DNA of 64,000 bases from Sphaerosporella brunnea (GCA_008704415.1 VXIS01000010.1:1-64000), one strand, 5' to 3'; positions 23,659 to 34,440 are shown, numbered from the stretch's first letter. A program made the numbers and translations. Notes: generated by a model not told the origin, from the letters alone.

Positions 23659-26438
23659 TCTGCACCATGGGTAAGTCGGCGTTCGGTTGGTTTGTTCCCG
23701 CTTTTGCATGCATTGTTGCGGCGTTGTGGTGTCGTGGGACGATTGTTGTGCTGTCTGGTCAGGGATCTCGCCTGTGCTTTTGCTTGGGGTTCGCTTTGGC
23801 GCTATGTATTGCGCTGTGGTCATGCGGGTCGAATTCTGCATTGCGGTACGCGATTCGGGAGGTGCGGCTTGCGATTCGGGAGGTGCGGCTTTTGGCCTTT
23901 TAGTTGCGCCGGTGTGCCGGGGACAATGATGGAATTGCAGGGAGGATGGAAGCAAGGACACGAGGAGGAGCCATGGAAGGCGGAAGGAGGAATTTACGAA
24001 TGGGGATTAGTGGCGGTTGTCGTGGTGGTCGAGGCTGGAGTCCTTGGGGGACGGGTTGCGCTGCTGGCTGTATGGTGAATTGTATTTATTGTCACAACGC
24101 ATGTCCACTCCCGAGGCTATTCGTTCGAGGTTGGGGTCTCTGCGTGGGCGGGCAGCCGGCTGAGGCCCAGCAAGCGGCATCAGCGTTCTAAGTTGGATTT
24201 CGGGCACCTGGGCCGCGCCCCGAGTGGCATATAGCGCTGCGGGCGTCTGCGCGGGCGGGGTGCGCATTTTGCGGCGTGTGCTGACCTCCTCCCTATCCCG
24301 CCGATCACACCGGAGCGCAGTATCTACACTGTAGCTCCACAAGCCAATGAATCTCCGGCCTTGCACCACTTTGATCGTTGCATTTTCTTACGTTTTCTGA
24401 CGTACGACGTGCGGACAAGAGCGTACCTGAGCCGAGCTACACGCGGTCAAGCCTGCGAACCTGAAGAGGAAATCAACTGCCATCTGCCATGGCGCGCCCA
24501 GTTGCGTCTTCAGCGTTGTGGGACACACAACTGTGCACGATGATGGTCTCTTCTGCCCCTTTCTGCTGGTGGGCGTGCGCGGGAAGACGACGGCTGGTGG
24601 CCGCGAACCTTGAATGACGTGGTGAAGTCTGTGGCCATACAGTTCGCATGTTGGTGAAGCGGAATCAAGCCATATATGGTATATCCGAGTGCTCAATGGT
24701 GCCGACATCGCATATCTCTCAAGGACTGCCAGGCTTGCTGTTGCCCGCCGACCCTACCGGGACTTGCAAGGCATCCGTTTGGTTGGTTCATAACGGGCTG
24801 CAGATGGCCGATAGTCATTGACTCGTAACGAGCGTCGCACCGCAATGTGGCCGCGTCTCCAACGCTGTATCCGGTCGCACGCTCGAATGTATCTCGCGGA
24901 CCTGCACTCTAGTTCGGCGTGATGTCTCTACACCCAACCAGGCAACACATCTGCCAGAAATCGAACGCAATCCAACAGCCAAACAACCGAGGAACGGAGG
25001 CCATTCGTTGCGGAAACCCGACAAATCCATGCTCCTTGCGTCGAAACACACGGCTGACTCAGTCCAATACTGGGATACTATGTTTCAACATTTTGCCGCT
25101 GCAGCGTCGACACCGGTAACGCACAGTATGTCAGCAACATTGGCAGATGCTGCTGCTGTGTCGTGGCTGTTTCCAGGAGCCGCTAATCCCATAGGAATGT
25201 TTTGGGATTTTTTTTGCAAGATTTGTGTGGTGAATTCTTCCGAATCATGGTCGACGTTGGGAATTCGGCGGTTCATATTAGCTCCACGCACATGCCACAG
25301 GAAGGAAACCATCCCGGAGAGCGTTAAATCCCAAAGGGAGATATCCATCGTTGGGTATACACATTGTGCTAACGATTCCTGCGTACAACCAACGGCCCTT
25401 GTAACAGGCATCTGGTCAATCCTCAAACAGCATATCATGCCTACTGCCATTCATCCTGTGCGCTCAGCCAGGGGGAGCAGGGTCGGAAATGGCGGTGCAA
25501 GCGCGATATGGAACTGCACCGACTGGCTCTGGTGTGATGGGAGTGCAGTTTTACCGATGGCTGCGATGTACTGCGCTTGTTAGGTTGCCGATGGTTCACG
25601 GATCTGTCTCCATGGTTGCAGGGGGTTCGCAGCTCGAAGCTGTAGCTATGACCGCCCACAATAACTTTCAATGATGATATTCGTTCCGAGGATCTATAGC
25701 AGGGCGCTAGCAGTGCCATTCAACATCAACAGTTCTTTCGGCGGCCGGCCTCTTGACCAGCGGTACAGTTTGCACGGCAGTAGAGAACACGGATAACGAA
25801 ATAGTGGACGATTCATTGTCGTCCACTCCTGATTCTAATTGCGCAATCAAGTCAGGATCCAACCAAGCGACGCAGATAGCGTTCCGGCTTCAGAGTAGGC
25901 CCAGCCGGAAGCAAACCGTACAACGCAGCAAGGCGATATCGCAAGCGCGTCGGGAGAGCAGATACACTCCCTGAGCAACCAGATCGGAGCCATGCGATCA
26001 GGCGAACAGTAACCCCCCTCCCCCCCCCGACCATTGAATCCTGCCCGCTAAAATCCACCGCAGCATGATCCTCTCTTACTACGTCAGTGTACACTCGGCG
26101 CTTCTGTATGTTGGCTTGATAAACGACCCGGCATACTCTCTCGACGTTAAAGCACACGCACCGAGGTTGAACCCATGCCTGCTGCCTTTCCCGGACCAGC
26201 ACCTCCTCGCGGCAACCTTCGCCACGTTGTGTGGATGCGCCGTGTGCCAACCCGCAGCCACCGGTGTCAATCGTCGCATGCCGGTGCCGATTGTCTTCGA
26301 CGACACACGCACTGTCGATGTGTCATGCTCCCTCGTTCATCATCGTCGGGTTGCCGCTGTCCCGCCGCCTCTACAGCTGCTGTCGTGTCAAATTGGGCTC
26401 GGCCACGCGGCCAAAGCGAACACAAACGCAGTGATGCA
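23659..26438. other. No convincing gene; small tandem duplication
   Basis: A direct duplication, GCGATTCGGGAGGTGCGGCT twice, lies at 23852-23892. A minus-strand frame at 25085-25450 has a protein-like part (MNRRIPNVDHDSEEFTTQIL), but I find no neighbours or domain. The long plus-strand frame through 26.1-27.1 kb is opposite the gene at 26440-27137 and is a shadow. Confidence 0.4.
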
Positions 26439-26479
26439 GATGCTGTTCTTCGTCCCAGACTGGGACGAAGAACAGCATC
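26439..26479. repeat. Perfect palindrome, 20-base arms, one-base centre
   Basis: The left arm GATGCTGTTCTTCGTCCCAG at 26439-26458 and its exact complement at 26460-26479 flank a single A. It lies at the 3' end of the broken gene at 26440-27137, where the coding-like minus frame begins to fade. Confidence 0.95.
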
Positions 26480-27137
26480 GGAGCGGAGTCGGCAGTTCCC
26501 TGACGCGCAGCAAGAACTGGCTGCAGTTTCTCATCGACTATGTTGCGGATCTGACCAGGAAGCGCCTGAAGCTGGTCCTAAGTCTTGTGCTGGCGGGCCT
26601 GCAGGTTGCTGTTCCACTGCTTCTGGTCAGCCAATTTCTGGTCCTGCTGCTGCTGCCGAGTCAGCTGCTGCTGCTGCGGCTGCTGGGCAACCGGCAGGTC
26701 CAGGACGGCGGCCAGGTTCAGTGGCGACGGAAGCACCTCTGGAAGTTTGCCCCGGATGTTTGCCATTCCCAACGCAACCATGTGGGTTCCGAAATCCCAG
26801 AGGTGGTTGGCCTTTTTGACCTCGTGCACATCCTGTTTATAGATGCCCGGGAACCTGTCGAAGATCTGGACCTGGTTGAAGGCCGCCGTCAGGACCGCCT
26901 CCCACTGCTGGATGGTGCTGTCGTGGCTCAGGTGGTAGGTGTTGACCATCCCTTTTCCCAGATGAATTTCGCGATAATCGTGTGGGTCTTCTCGTCGGTG
27001 GTGCGGGCAGGCGTGAGGTTGTACTTGGCGAAAAGTTTTTTCTGTGTCATCGTCATGGCGAAGTTGTCGTGGCTGTGGTCGTGCTGCTGCGAAGAGGTGT
27101 GTGTGATGGGAAGAGGTTCAGGTTTGGAATTCTTCAC
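26440..27137 (-). pseudogene. Orphan gene with FPGIY motif and polyglutamine, broken
   Basis: I do not recognise the family. The minus strand starts at 27137 (MKNSKPEPLPITHTSSQ), reads to FIWEKG, then needs a one-base shift in the run AAAAGGG near 26950 to continue as MVNTYHLSHDSTIQQWEA and VQIFDRFPGIYKQD. A Gln-rich helix encoded by CAG repeats follows. A TAG at about 26577 comes after QHKT, yet the same frame goes on as DQLQALPGQIRNIVDEKLQP, so the TAG looks like a changed CAG. FPGIY and its surroundings resemble YPGLY in the gene at 14336, as does the C-terminal coiled coil. I infer two members of one lineage-specific family. The 3' end runs into a perfect palindrome at 26439-26479. Confidence 0.5.
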
Positions 27138-27249
27138 GTTTGGGATGGCATGCGATTGTGGGTGGTAGGCGCTCAGGGTTGGTGACCCGCGCTGGACAGA
27201 GTGTGATGTGGGAGACGGGCCGTGGTGTTTGTGAGTGGTGGGAGGTGAT

Positions 27250-28042
27250 CAGGGGTGTCAATAGACGGGCCAGCCCGCGGGGCAAACGGGGTCCCATAAA
27301 GCAGGCCGGGCTTGGGCGCGTGTCGCGCTTGTCGGATAGACTCCGGGAAACGTTGTCAATGTTTGGATGCCTGACAGGCGCGTTTGGGTGCCTGTTGTGC
27401 CGGTATGCGAATCGTGCCGATCACGGGGCAATCTCCAAACGCACTCAGTAGTCAAAACCCCAACATCCTTGGCCGGTTGTCGGTATTCCGGGACACGGTG
27501 TACAGATGTTTGTGTGCCGTGCCGTTTCCGTGGTCCCGAGGATAGTTTCATGTGGCGCTCTCATTTCGACAGCCCTAGTCGGTTATCGGTATTCCTGTTG
27601 ACGTACGGACGACGATGAGCATGCAGTAGTGTCCACGAGCGATTAGAGAAGGTAGTAGTCAGAAGAAGAAGATGATTTCATTGTCCATCAGAATGTTCGG
27701 GGAGGTAAACCCTCGCCGCCTCACTACTCAGCACTCCATGCCGCTCGCCAGCACTCTATCGCCAGCACTCTACCCTGCTCCTCTCCACAAGTCCCTACGG
27801 GCCGCAACAATTCTGGGACACCCTGTACGGTGCCGCGCCGTTTCCGTGGTTGTAGATAGTTCGGGTGCCTGGCGGGCCCGCTGGGCGCCTGCATGTCACC
27901 CAGCCCATCCGATGCCCGTGGGCACCTGGATCTCCGTCCAAAATGCCTGGTCCAAACGGGCCTCGATTTGAAAAGCGCCGTTTGATTCAAACGGGTTCAG
28001 ACCTGGCCGAAAGCCGGTCTGGCCGGTCTATTGGCAGCCCTG
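27250..28042. mobile_element. hAT element, family A copy 3, probably rearranged
   Basis: The left end CAGGGGTGTCAATAGACGGGCC and right end GGCCGGTCTATTGGCAGCCCTG are inverted and belong to family A. The subterminal parts match, in inverted orientation, those of 48388-48882. The flanks GAGGTGAT and GTCCCAGT do not match, so the ends may come from two insertions or the flanks have decayed. The middle (27.4-27.85 kb) contains no recognisable coding. Confidence 0.6.
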
Positions 28043-28351
28043 GTCCCAGTGCTGCGGCGCCTGTTGCGATCCGACCTCGAGCTGTCGACCGCGACTCTTC
28101 GATGCATGGACGAACTGGATGTCGCTCGCGATACCAGAGAGATGCAACGTATACAGATGACGCTGTTGGGGCGGTTCGCGGAGTGCGCTGACGACGTGCG
28201 CACCGTCCTCGTCGCCATGAATTGCCCGGACTCGATCTGCACCACGAAGACCAACTGGTGCGCGCAGCGCAAGGGAAAGCTCCGACAGACCAGAATGCAG
28301 GTGGTTCACCGGTGCAAGGACAAAGTGAACCAGGTCATCGCCAAGCCATAG
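28043..28351 (+). CDS. Orphan coding fragment beginning at a hAT end
   Basis: The frame starts inside the right end of the family A element and runs to a TAG at 28349-28351. The translation is a cysteine-containing helical protein (DELDVARDTREMQRIQMTLL, NCPDSICTTKTNWCAQRKGK). I do not recognise it. It has no ATG at its left limit, so the element probably truncated the gene. Frames beyond 28351 (VQCDACGSVATQTETTTNSF from about 28379) could be a further exon. Confidence 0.35.
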   Translation, partial: VPVLRRLLRSDLELSTATLRCMDELDVARDTREMQRIQMTLLGRFAECADDVRTVLVAMNCPDSICTTKTNWCAQRKGKLRQTRMQVVHRCKDKVNQVIAKP

Positions 28352-28649
28352 CCGGATCCCAGAAGACCTCCACCGTTCAGTGCGACGCCTGCGGAAGCGT
28401 GGCGACCCAGACTGAGACCACCACGAACAGTTTCAACACTGCCGATGGGATTCTGCTGGTTCAGCCGTCCGCCAGACATCATGTCACCGACGTGGACGAA
28501 GACTGCCGAGATTGGAAGCTCTGCGCTGGCCTTCTGCCTTGTGGAAGAGCCTTTTTCAGACATGGAGATGTCTTCCATCTATGCCACCCACGTGCGCGTC
28601 TTCCGTGAGCACTGATATCAAGCTCCCAGGACAACTCGGTCGAAGGATT

Positions 28650-29766
28650 CTGCGTGAACGAAACCCCAGTGCTTTTATTCTATGTCCTTGTTGCACCAGA
28701 TGGAGAGGACCAGTGTTCCTAATAGCCAGCCCGCCCGTCGGGCTGATGCTGGGCTGCATGGGCTGATCGAAAAGACGGGCGGGCTGTTTGGCTGCAGCCC
28801 ACGTCGGGCTGGCTTCCAGCGGATGCAGGGATCATGTGCTATGGGGAACGGACTCTTCAGTTTCTTCGGTTTACGACGTAACTAGGTCAAACTGATGGTT
28901 GCACGACAGGTTCACCTCGGTCGAAAGTGCTTGGCAGCCCGACAGCTCGCCAGCCAGCCCGTTGTGATTTTGAGACAGCCGGGCTGTCGCCTGTTGGCAG
29001 CCCGCCCACACAGCTGGGCTTTTGGGCCGGCTATTAGGAATACTGGAGAGGACCCCGTGGTCGCCGCGATGGATGCGGCACCGCAGGGTGTTCAGGCAGC
29101 TCAGGACCCGGTAGTCGCTCAAGATCTGCATCGTCAAGCGCTGCAGGCAGCTCTGAGTAAAGGGATGCTCATCCAAGATCCGCACCGTCAGCAGTTGGCC
29201 CAGGGTCCGGCAGTCATCTAATATCCGCATCTTCCGCAGTTGGCATAAGGTCCAATGCTCGTCCAAGATCAGCATCCTCAGGGACTGCAGGCAGCTCAGG
29301 GTCAAGAGGTGGTCCTTCAAGATCCTCATCGTCAGCAGTTGGCTCAGGGTCCAATGGTCGTTCGAGATCCGGCGCCTCAGGCTCAGCCTTTTCCACCACG
29401 CCCAATCGCAGTCCTTCACCAGATCGAAGTCGCCGCGCAGCGCATGGAACGAACCCACATTGGCCGGCTGCCTTACGACCTGCTCCCGGTGACCGTGATG
29501 CTGCACCACGAATGGGCCGGGTCGATCGACACCATCGAAAGTTTGGTTCACATCGTGCGCTTTCGGGAGGATAACACCACGCAGCTGAGGAGCCACATGT
29601 GCTGTCGGTGGAAGGCCTCTACTTCGGGGTCATGGTGTTCGACAGGGGCGTCTGCACCCTCGAGAATGGCCTTTGCGTACCCATTGGGCCCGTCATCACC
29701 CACCAGAAATACGCCGACAGCGTCGTCAGCCTGCAGATCAATGTCACGAGAGAAGACGACAACTGA
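28650..29766 (+). pseudogene. Orphan family copy 1 with tandem-repeat N-terminus, MITE-interrupted
   Basis: I do not recognise the family, but it is present twice (second copy at 30112-30729). After the MITE at 28711-29045, repeats of 45 or 54 bases encode units like VVLQDPHRQQLAQGP and MLIQDPHRQQLAQGP; one unit carries two TAA/TAG stops near 29219-29247. The conserved core follows (VAAQRMERTHIGRLPYDLLP), then in another frame LYFGVMVFDRGVCTLENG and VVSLQINVTREDDN before a TGA at 29764. A two-base insertion near 29600 separates the frames when the copies are compared. Third-position differences between copies show that the plus strand was once under protein selection. Confidence 0.6.
28711..29045. 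mobile_element. hAT MITE, family C (335 bases)
   Basis: The ends CAGTGTTCCTAATAGCC and GGCTATTAGGAATACTG are near-perfect inverted repeats. The flanks are perfect 8-base duplications GAGAGGAC at 28703-28710 and 29046-29053. The interior is full of inverted AGCCCGCC / GGGCGGGCT blocks and has no coding capacity. It sits at the boundary of the repeat region of the orphan family gene. Confidence 0.93.
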
Positions 29767-30111
29767 TGGGATGTGTGAGGGGGGTTCTTGCTTGTATGTA
29801 AACGCTATTTAAAGTATCCGAGCGTCTTGCGTCGCCAATACATACTGAAACCGTGACATCGAACTGCGTCCGAGGTTGTGATTGTTGCGCCCAAGTTCAT
29901 CCGCACAGCACGAAATTTGAACCCAGCCAGATGTGCTTGCAGTGATGTATGTTTGTACGTTACCCGAAGCACTTATGTTTACCTCCCGCAGACCATCAAG
30001 CGGAGGAATATTTGGAAAGCAGTTGCGCAAGGGCTCCAAGGCCCGGCCACACCGCGTGGTCTCCCTGCTTTGCTGTCTGGGAAAAGTCATAGAACGGGTG
30101 GTCACCACCAG

Positions 30112-30729
30112 TGCCAACCCTAACCCTTTTATTTTATGTGCTTACTTTACTGTTCGAGCGCCAAACCCCGTGCAGGATCGTGACCCGGGTCCCCAGGGTG
30201 CGGGGCTGATTCAAGGTCCGGCGCCTGAGTGTGTGCAGGTTATTCAGGGTCCGGTGGTCGTTCAACATCCAGCGCCGCAGGGTGTGCAGGTTGTTCAGGG
30301 TCCTGTCTTGCCTCTACTAGCCGCACCGTCGTTCTTCCCGCAATCCCGCAAGCAGCTCCAACACGCCCACGGACTCATTCGTCGGGTCAAAATCGCGGCC
30401 CAGCGATTGGATCCAACGCACCTCGGTCGGCTGCGGTACGACCGGCTCCCGCTCACCGGGATGCTTCACCGCGAAGCGAGCGGCGAAATTGATATAATCG
30501 AAACCAGCGTGCACATCGCGCGGTTTCGTGCAGAATACACCATGCAGCTCATGCGCCACGTCCTGTTGCTCGAAAAACCTCTTCTTCGGGAACATGGTGT
30601 TTGATAACGGTGTCTGCACCGTTGAGGATGGCGTTCGGGTGACCATTGTGAATCGCGCGACCCACCAGAGGTACGCCGACAAGCATCGTGAGCCTGCAGA
30701 TAAATGTCACGAGAAAAAAAGGAAACTGA
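30112..30729 (+). pseudogene. Orphan family copy 2
   Basis: This is the second copy of the family at 28650-29766. It begins NPFILCAYFTVRAPNPV, has Gln/Pro/Val repeats (VVVQHPAPQGVQVVQGP), then the core IAAQRLDPTHLGRLRYDRLP and HIARFRAEYTMQL. Coding then moves by one base to LFFGNMVFDNGVCTVEDG, and by another shift to SIVSLQINVTRKKGN and a TGA at 30727. Two shifts within 200 bases make it a pseudogene unless very small introns are used. Aligned with copy 1 the protein differences are mostly conservative (M/L, I/L, E/D). I cannot assign a function. Confidence 0.6.
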
Positions 30730-30980
30730 TGGGAGCTTGGGCGGTGTTCCTGCTTTTATGTAACCGGCATCACGTGTAGTTTCATGGGCAATTTTTACAT
30801 CGATACTACCACAATCGAATGTTGTTTTCATGCGCATAGAGCGTTTTCAAACTACGCTGGTTGAATCGAGAAGCTGCCGCCGGGCAAACGTTTGTCGGGC
30901 CTGACTTGGCGGCTTGCCAAGGCTCCGGCCGAGATTGGTTGGGTGCTCGCGGTTGACCCTTGGGATCGTATCAAAAAGGG

Positions 30981-32024
30981 CAGTGTTCCGAACGGTCCGT
31001 TCGGTTCGGTGCTGGCTCTGGACCGGACTGGATCGCATGCCGCGATCCAGTCTTCAGGAAAGACCAGGACTGGCAGTGTTTTCGGAACTGCGGTCTGGAC
31101 CGCCTGCAGTCGACAGCAGTCGACCGTTGTTTGAGCGTTCGCCAGAACACTATCTGTTGCCAATTTTCTACCAATACATGACCGCCGCTATCCCGCTATC
31201 CCGCTACCCCGCTATCCCGCTATCCCGGTCCGCTGCTCTCCTCGTCTCCCGCTGTTCTGTTTTCTCTTTTCAAGCTCCGCTTTGGATAGTGCCTCGAGGA
31301 TTTCATCAAGCTCCTGGAATTGGGAATATAAGGCGGAGATCAATCCATCGCGCGCCCAGCTGCTCAAACACTCCAGAGCGCTGATAGCGTCATCGCTCAA
31401 GATGCAGCAACGATCCGAATGGTCAATTTTGCACCGCTGAAGACGCGCTCTGGTTCAGCAGACATAGCAGGTATAGTTAGGTACTCAAGCGTCATGCGTT
31501 GCTAGGTCCTTTCAGCGAGGCTCGGTGCGCTTTGCAGCCCGCCGCTGGACGAACTCTGGCTCATGCGAATTGAAAGCGGGGTGACGGCGTGTGCTGTGGT
31601 TGAAATTTGAGCTTCGGAGGTCGTGCTTGAAGTATCAGCTTCGGAGGTGGTGGTCAAGGGTTATGGACACATGTTGAGAATGACGACCGGTGGCGAAAGG
31701 AATCAAATTTTTTTCGCCGGCCAAGAAAGGGTCTACGGCGGCGTGGAACAGCGTCCACGGCGAGGTGGCGCATGGAAAATGGTCCACCGCGGCAAACGGA
31801 CTCCCCGGCGGGTTTCTACTATGATACAAATTACAAGCTACGTTCACATAGAATCTTACTCAGCATGCAGTCCACTGCAGTCGGTAGCGGTCTTTCCCGG
31901 TGCCTGGCACCCGTGGGCTGCGTCGGACTATATCGTGGTGGTCCTCCTCAAGTGCGGACCGGATTGGATCGTACCAGTCGGTCCGATCCAGTCTGCAGTC
32001 CTGGACGGACCGTACAGAACACTG
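30981..32024. mobile_element. hAT element, family D, decayed
   Basis: The left end CAGTGTTCCGAACGGTCCG and right end CGGACCGTACAGAACACTG are inverted repeats, and the adjoining subterminal parts match each other (CTGGATCG, GGTCCG blocks). The flanks (CAAAAAGG and GGTGCGGA type) do not match, so no target duplication is left. The interior carries a transposase remnant on the minus strand and a TATCCCGC simple repeat at 31189-31232. Confidence 0.65.
31212..31500 (-). pseudogene. hAT transposase C-terminal remnant, family D
   Basis: The minus strand encodes the hAT dimerisation signature YLTIPAMSAEPERVFSGAKL, then after a shift DDAISALECLSSWARDGLI and a helical tail. The order and motifs match the fragment at 63130-63432 (IPALSTEPQRVFRSAEITI, NALECRKGW). 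The frame breaks after IRIVAAS. The rest of the transposase is missing. It lies between the ends of the element at 30981-32024. Confidence 0.75.
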
Positions 32025-32375
32025 GGTGCGGACAAGACAGGTCCGGTGTCGAGTAGGGCAGTGTCATGATCGTTCGCGGTAGCACGCACAGTCTACTTGA
32101 TTCCTAAACATACAAACAGCACCCTGGAAAGGGGCAAGAATGCAACCGTTTGCCGTCCTCGGGTGATTTCAATCCCCTGCTGGACGGGACGCTCCCGCGA
32201 GAGCCTCCGGGTCTTGCGCAAAGCTTGTCAGTAGCCGACCAGCATACTTCGGTAAGTTTGGTCAAGACCTTCGGATGTGGGTTCCGCTTGCACTGTCCTG
32301 CGTGACCGAATGACACCATTTCCGGCGGGTCATTTCACATCCCGTAGATATCCAACGCAAGTAAAAGGGAAAGAA
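32025..32375. other. No gene
   Basis: Nothing recognisable lies between the hAT family D end and the LINE terminus. Confidence 0.5.
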
Positions 32376-32930
32376 AGGGGAAAAAGTCTCAAAACAGACT
32401 GCCCCTATCAGGCCATGCCCCAACCTTGGTAGTCCTTAGTAAATCCATAACGGCACCCGTGCACCTGTCATCGGCGAGCAGAGCGGAGGTTGCCGTAGCT
32501 GCCCACCGCTTCTGCCCTTCACCTTTTTGTAGCCTGCGATACCCTTCCCCAGAGCACCCTCCGCTCACTTTTCCACCTTTTGCAAAACTTCAAGACGTGG
32601 TCTCGTGTCTGGACGGCTCCGCTATTACACCACCGCCAGTTGTCATCCGCTTGGCGGCCTGTCCTGAAGAGGCATGGGCCCGCGGGCGCTTTCCCGCTGA
32701 TGGAAGCGCGACGCCAGCGACCTCTTCGTTTTGGCCGCGGCAGCGTTGGGCCTGTTTCGTAGCCGGGAGTACTTCTTGGCGTCGCAGTGCTTGGCCAGCC
32801 ATTCGTCCCTGTCGCGGGACTTTGCTTGAGTGCCCTGGCCGCGGACTGATGCGAGCGATGCAGTCCTCAGCTAGAGGCTTGCTACGGTTTTGCGCTGCCG
32901 CGTTGGCGTGTTGACTTTCCGGGAAACGAA
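32376..32930 (-). mobile_element. LINE 3' end fragment, same family as 6650-7272
   Basis: Read on the minus strand it encodes HANAAAQNRSKPLAED (RNase H end), then DRDEWLAKHCDAKKYSR, KTKRSLASRF and a zinc knuckle (NWRWCNSGAVQTRDH, then FCKRWK). The 3' terminus, CATGGCCTGATAGGGG then GAGACTTTTT, matches the plus-strand copy at 6650-7272. Frames change several times, so it is dead. It is truncated at nearly the same 5' point as the other copy. Confidence 0.78.
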
Positions 32931-33329
32931 TACGGCATCGGGGCGGCTGACTGCAGGCTGTTAACATCCGCGAATAAGCTGACATCAACTGGCGATCCGC
33001 GCAGCAACTTTCAAGCTTACGGACGGAGCGAGCAGCCGTGCCCGCCGTCGCCGCGGTTACCAGCTCCACTTCGGCGTCGCTGCCGATGTCTCAGACGGTA
33101 ATTGCAGTGCATGGCAACCGCGGCATTACGAACCAGCATCTCTGCTTGACTAATCAGTGGGGATTCGTTACCCGCGCGTATGGCGACAGCAGCGACACGA
33201 CGCGGAGAAGTGCCAAGACGCGCGGTTGATCACCGCGCGCGAGGCCGTGCCTGAGTAAGCACAGTATCTAGGTACTGCGCGCATCTAGCCGCGCCACTTC
33301 TACAGTCCCCGAGGGTTCAATAATTTGTA

Positions 33330-34440
33330 GTGTAAACGGCAGGACGTATATGGTGCCATCTGTGGTGCCGCCTATAGTGACACCCACCCACCAAAGCATG
33401 ATATGGCGCGTCACCAGTCCTTTATACTGCAAATTCGTGTCTTTCAAACCACAAGTTCGTGTCTTTCATACTACGCCGTTTGTGTCTTTCAAACCACAAG
33501 TTTGTGTCTTGCATACTACGCCGTTTGTGTCTTTCAAACCACAAGTTTGTGTCTTTCATACTACGCCGTTCGTGTCTTTCAAACTACAAATTCGTGTCTT
33601 TTAAACCACGAGTTCGTGGCCTTTAAACTACGAGTTCGTGGCCTTTACACCACGAGCTCGTGCAAAAATGCCACGATAAACGCCACGATGCTAGTCACGA
33701 TGGATGCCACGATAATTGCCACGATGAAAGCGCGTTAATTGTTCAATATAAACGATCTGCAGGATAAAGACAAGCGCCACTACATTTGACACGACGACTC
33801 CCACCACAGTCCGTGCACCAAACGTCTCCATCATAAACCATTCGTTGGTGGAGGTCCTGGGTGTGGGAAAAGTTAGCTAAGTCCTGCAAAAGCATGAGTG
33901 GAAACTGAAGGGGGCAGCAGCGGGAATGGAGTAGCGGGATCGGCTGTGTTCCGCTGCCTGTTAAATCTAGCGAGCTGTAGAAGAAGCACGATGTCAGCGG
34001 AATTGACTGTTCTGCTGCGCGTGTAAACTCACCCGTATGCAGGACGATTGGTGATGAAGGATGATTGGTGATGAAGGATGAGGAAAACAAAGGGTGGAGA
34101 ACCGGAAGGGCGGAATTTTAAAGATGGGACAACAGCGGAACCTCCCGTCCCCGAAAATGGGCTTAGCTCTTCTCCAAATGTGGTGTAGTTCGTCTTGGTG
34201 ACTTTGTTCTTGCTGTGTCTGGTTCAATTGTGTGGTGTCTTTGGCACGACTTTGTCGTGACTCCTCTTTTCATCGTGGCTTTGACACTCCGCGTGCTGTA
34301 TTTGGCACGACACTTTTTCTATGCCACGGCGATAAGAGGTTTTGTAGTTTAAACGGCACGACTTTGACACCGCGGTGTGGCATGTAAACTACCTAACACG
34401 CTTTTGTGGTGCCTTTTAAACCACACCACGCCAAAATCTT
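33330..34440. repeat. Repeat block with CACGA/TTTAAAC motifs and a 45-base tandem array
   Basis: At 33428-33600 a unit of 45 bases alternates CGTGTCTTTCAAACCACAAG with TTTCATACTACGCCG, about four times. It then breaks into shorter variants (CGTGGCCTTTAAACTACGAG) and a CCACGATG-rich stretch to 33735. The far side (34200-34430) has the same words in inverted sense (CTTTGTCGTGACT, GTAGTTTAAACGGCACGAC). Outer edges TGTAGTGTAAACGGCAGGAC (from 33329) and the complement of TGGTTTAAAAGGCACCAC (to about 34425) look like degenerate terminal inverted repeats. A 17-base duplication (GATTGGTGATGAAG) lies at 34050-34080. I see no gene or known transposase. Confidence 0.6.

Noticed and set aside
26065..27168. 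367-codon plus-strand frame with Leu-rich stretch
   Set aside because: The Leu-rich run is simply the CAG repeat of the minus-strand polyglutamine gene read backwards.
27242..28050. 8-base target duplication for the family A copy at 27250
   Set aside because: GAGGTGAT and GTCCCAGT do not match, so I do not claim one.
28871..29596. Leucine-rich-repeat-like minus-strand protein
   Set aside because: The repeats are the complement of the 45/54-base plus-strand repeats, and codon third positions vary on the plus strand.
33428..33600. CRISPR array
   Set aside because: The units are contiguous with no unique spacers, and the context is a fungal genome.
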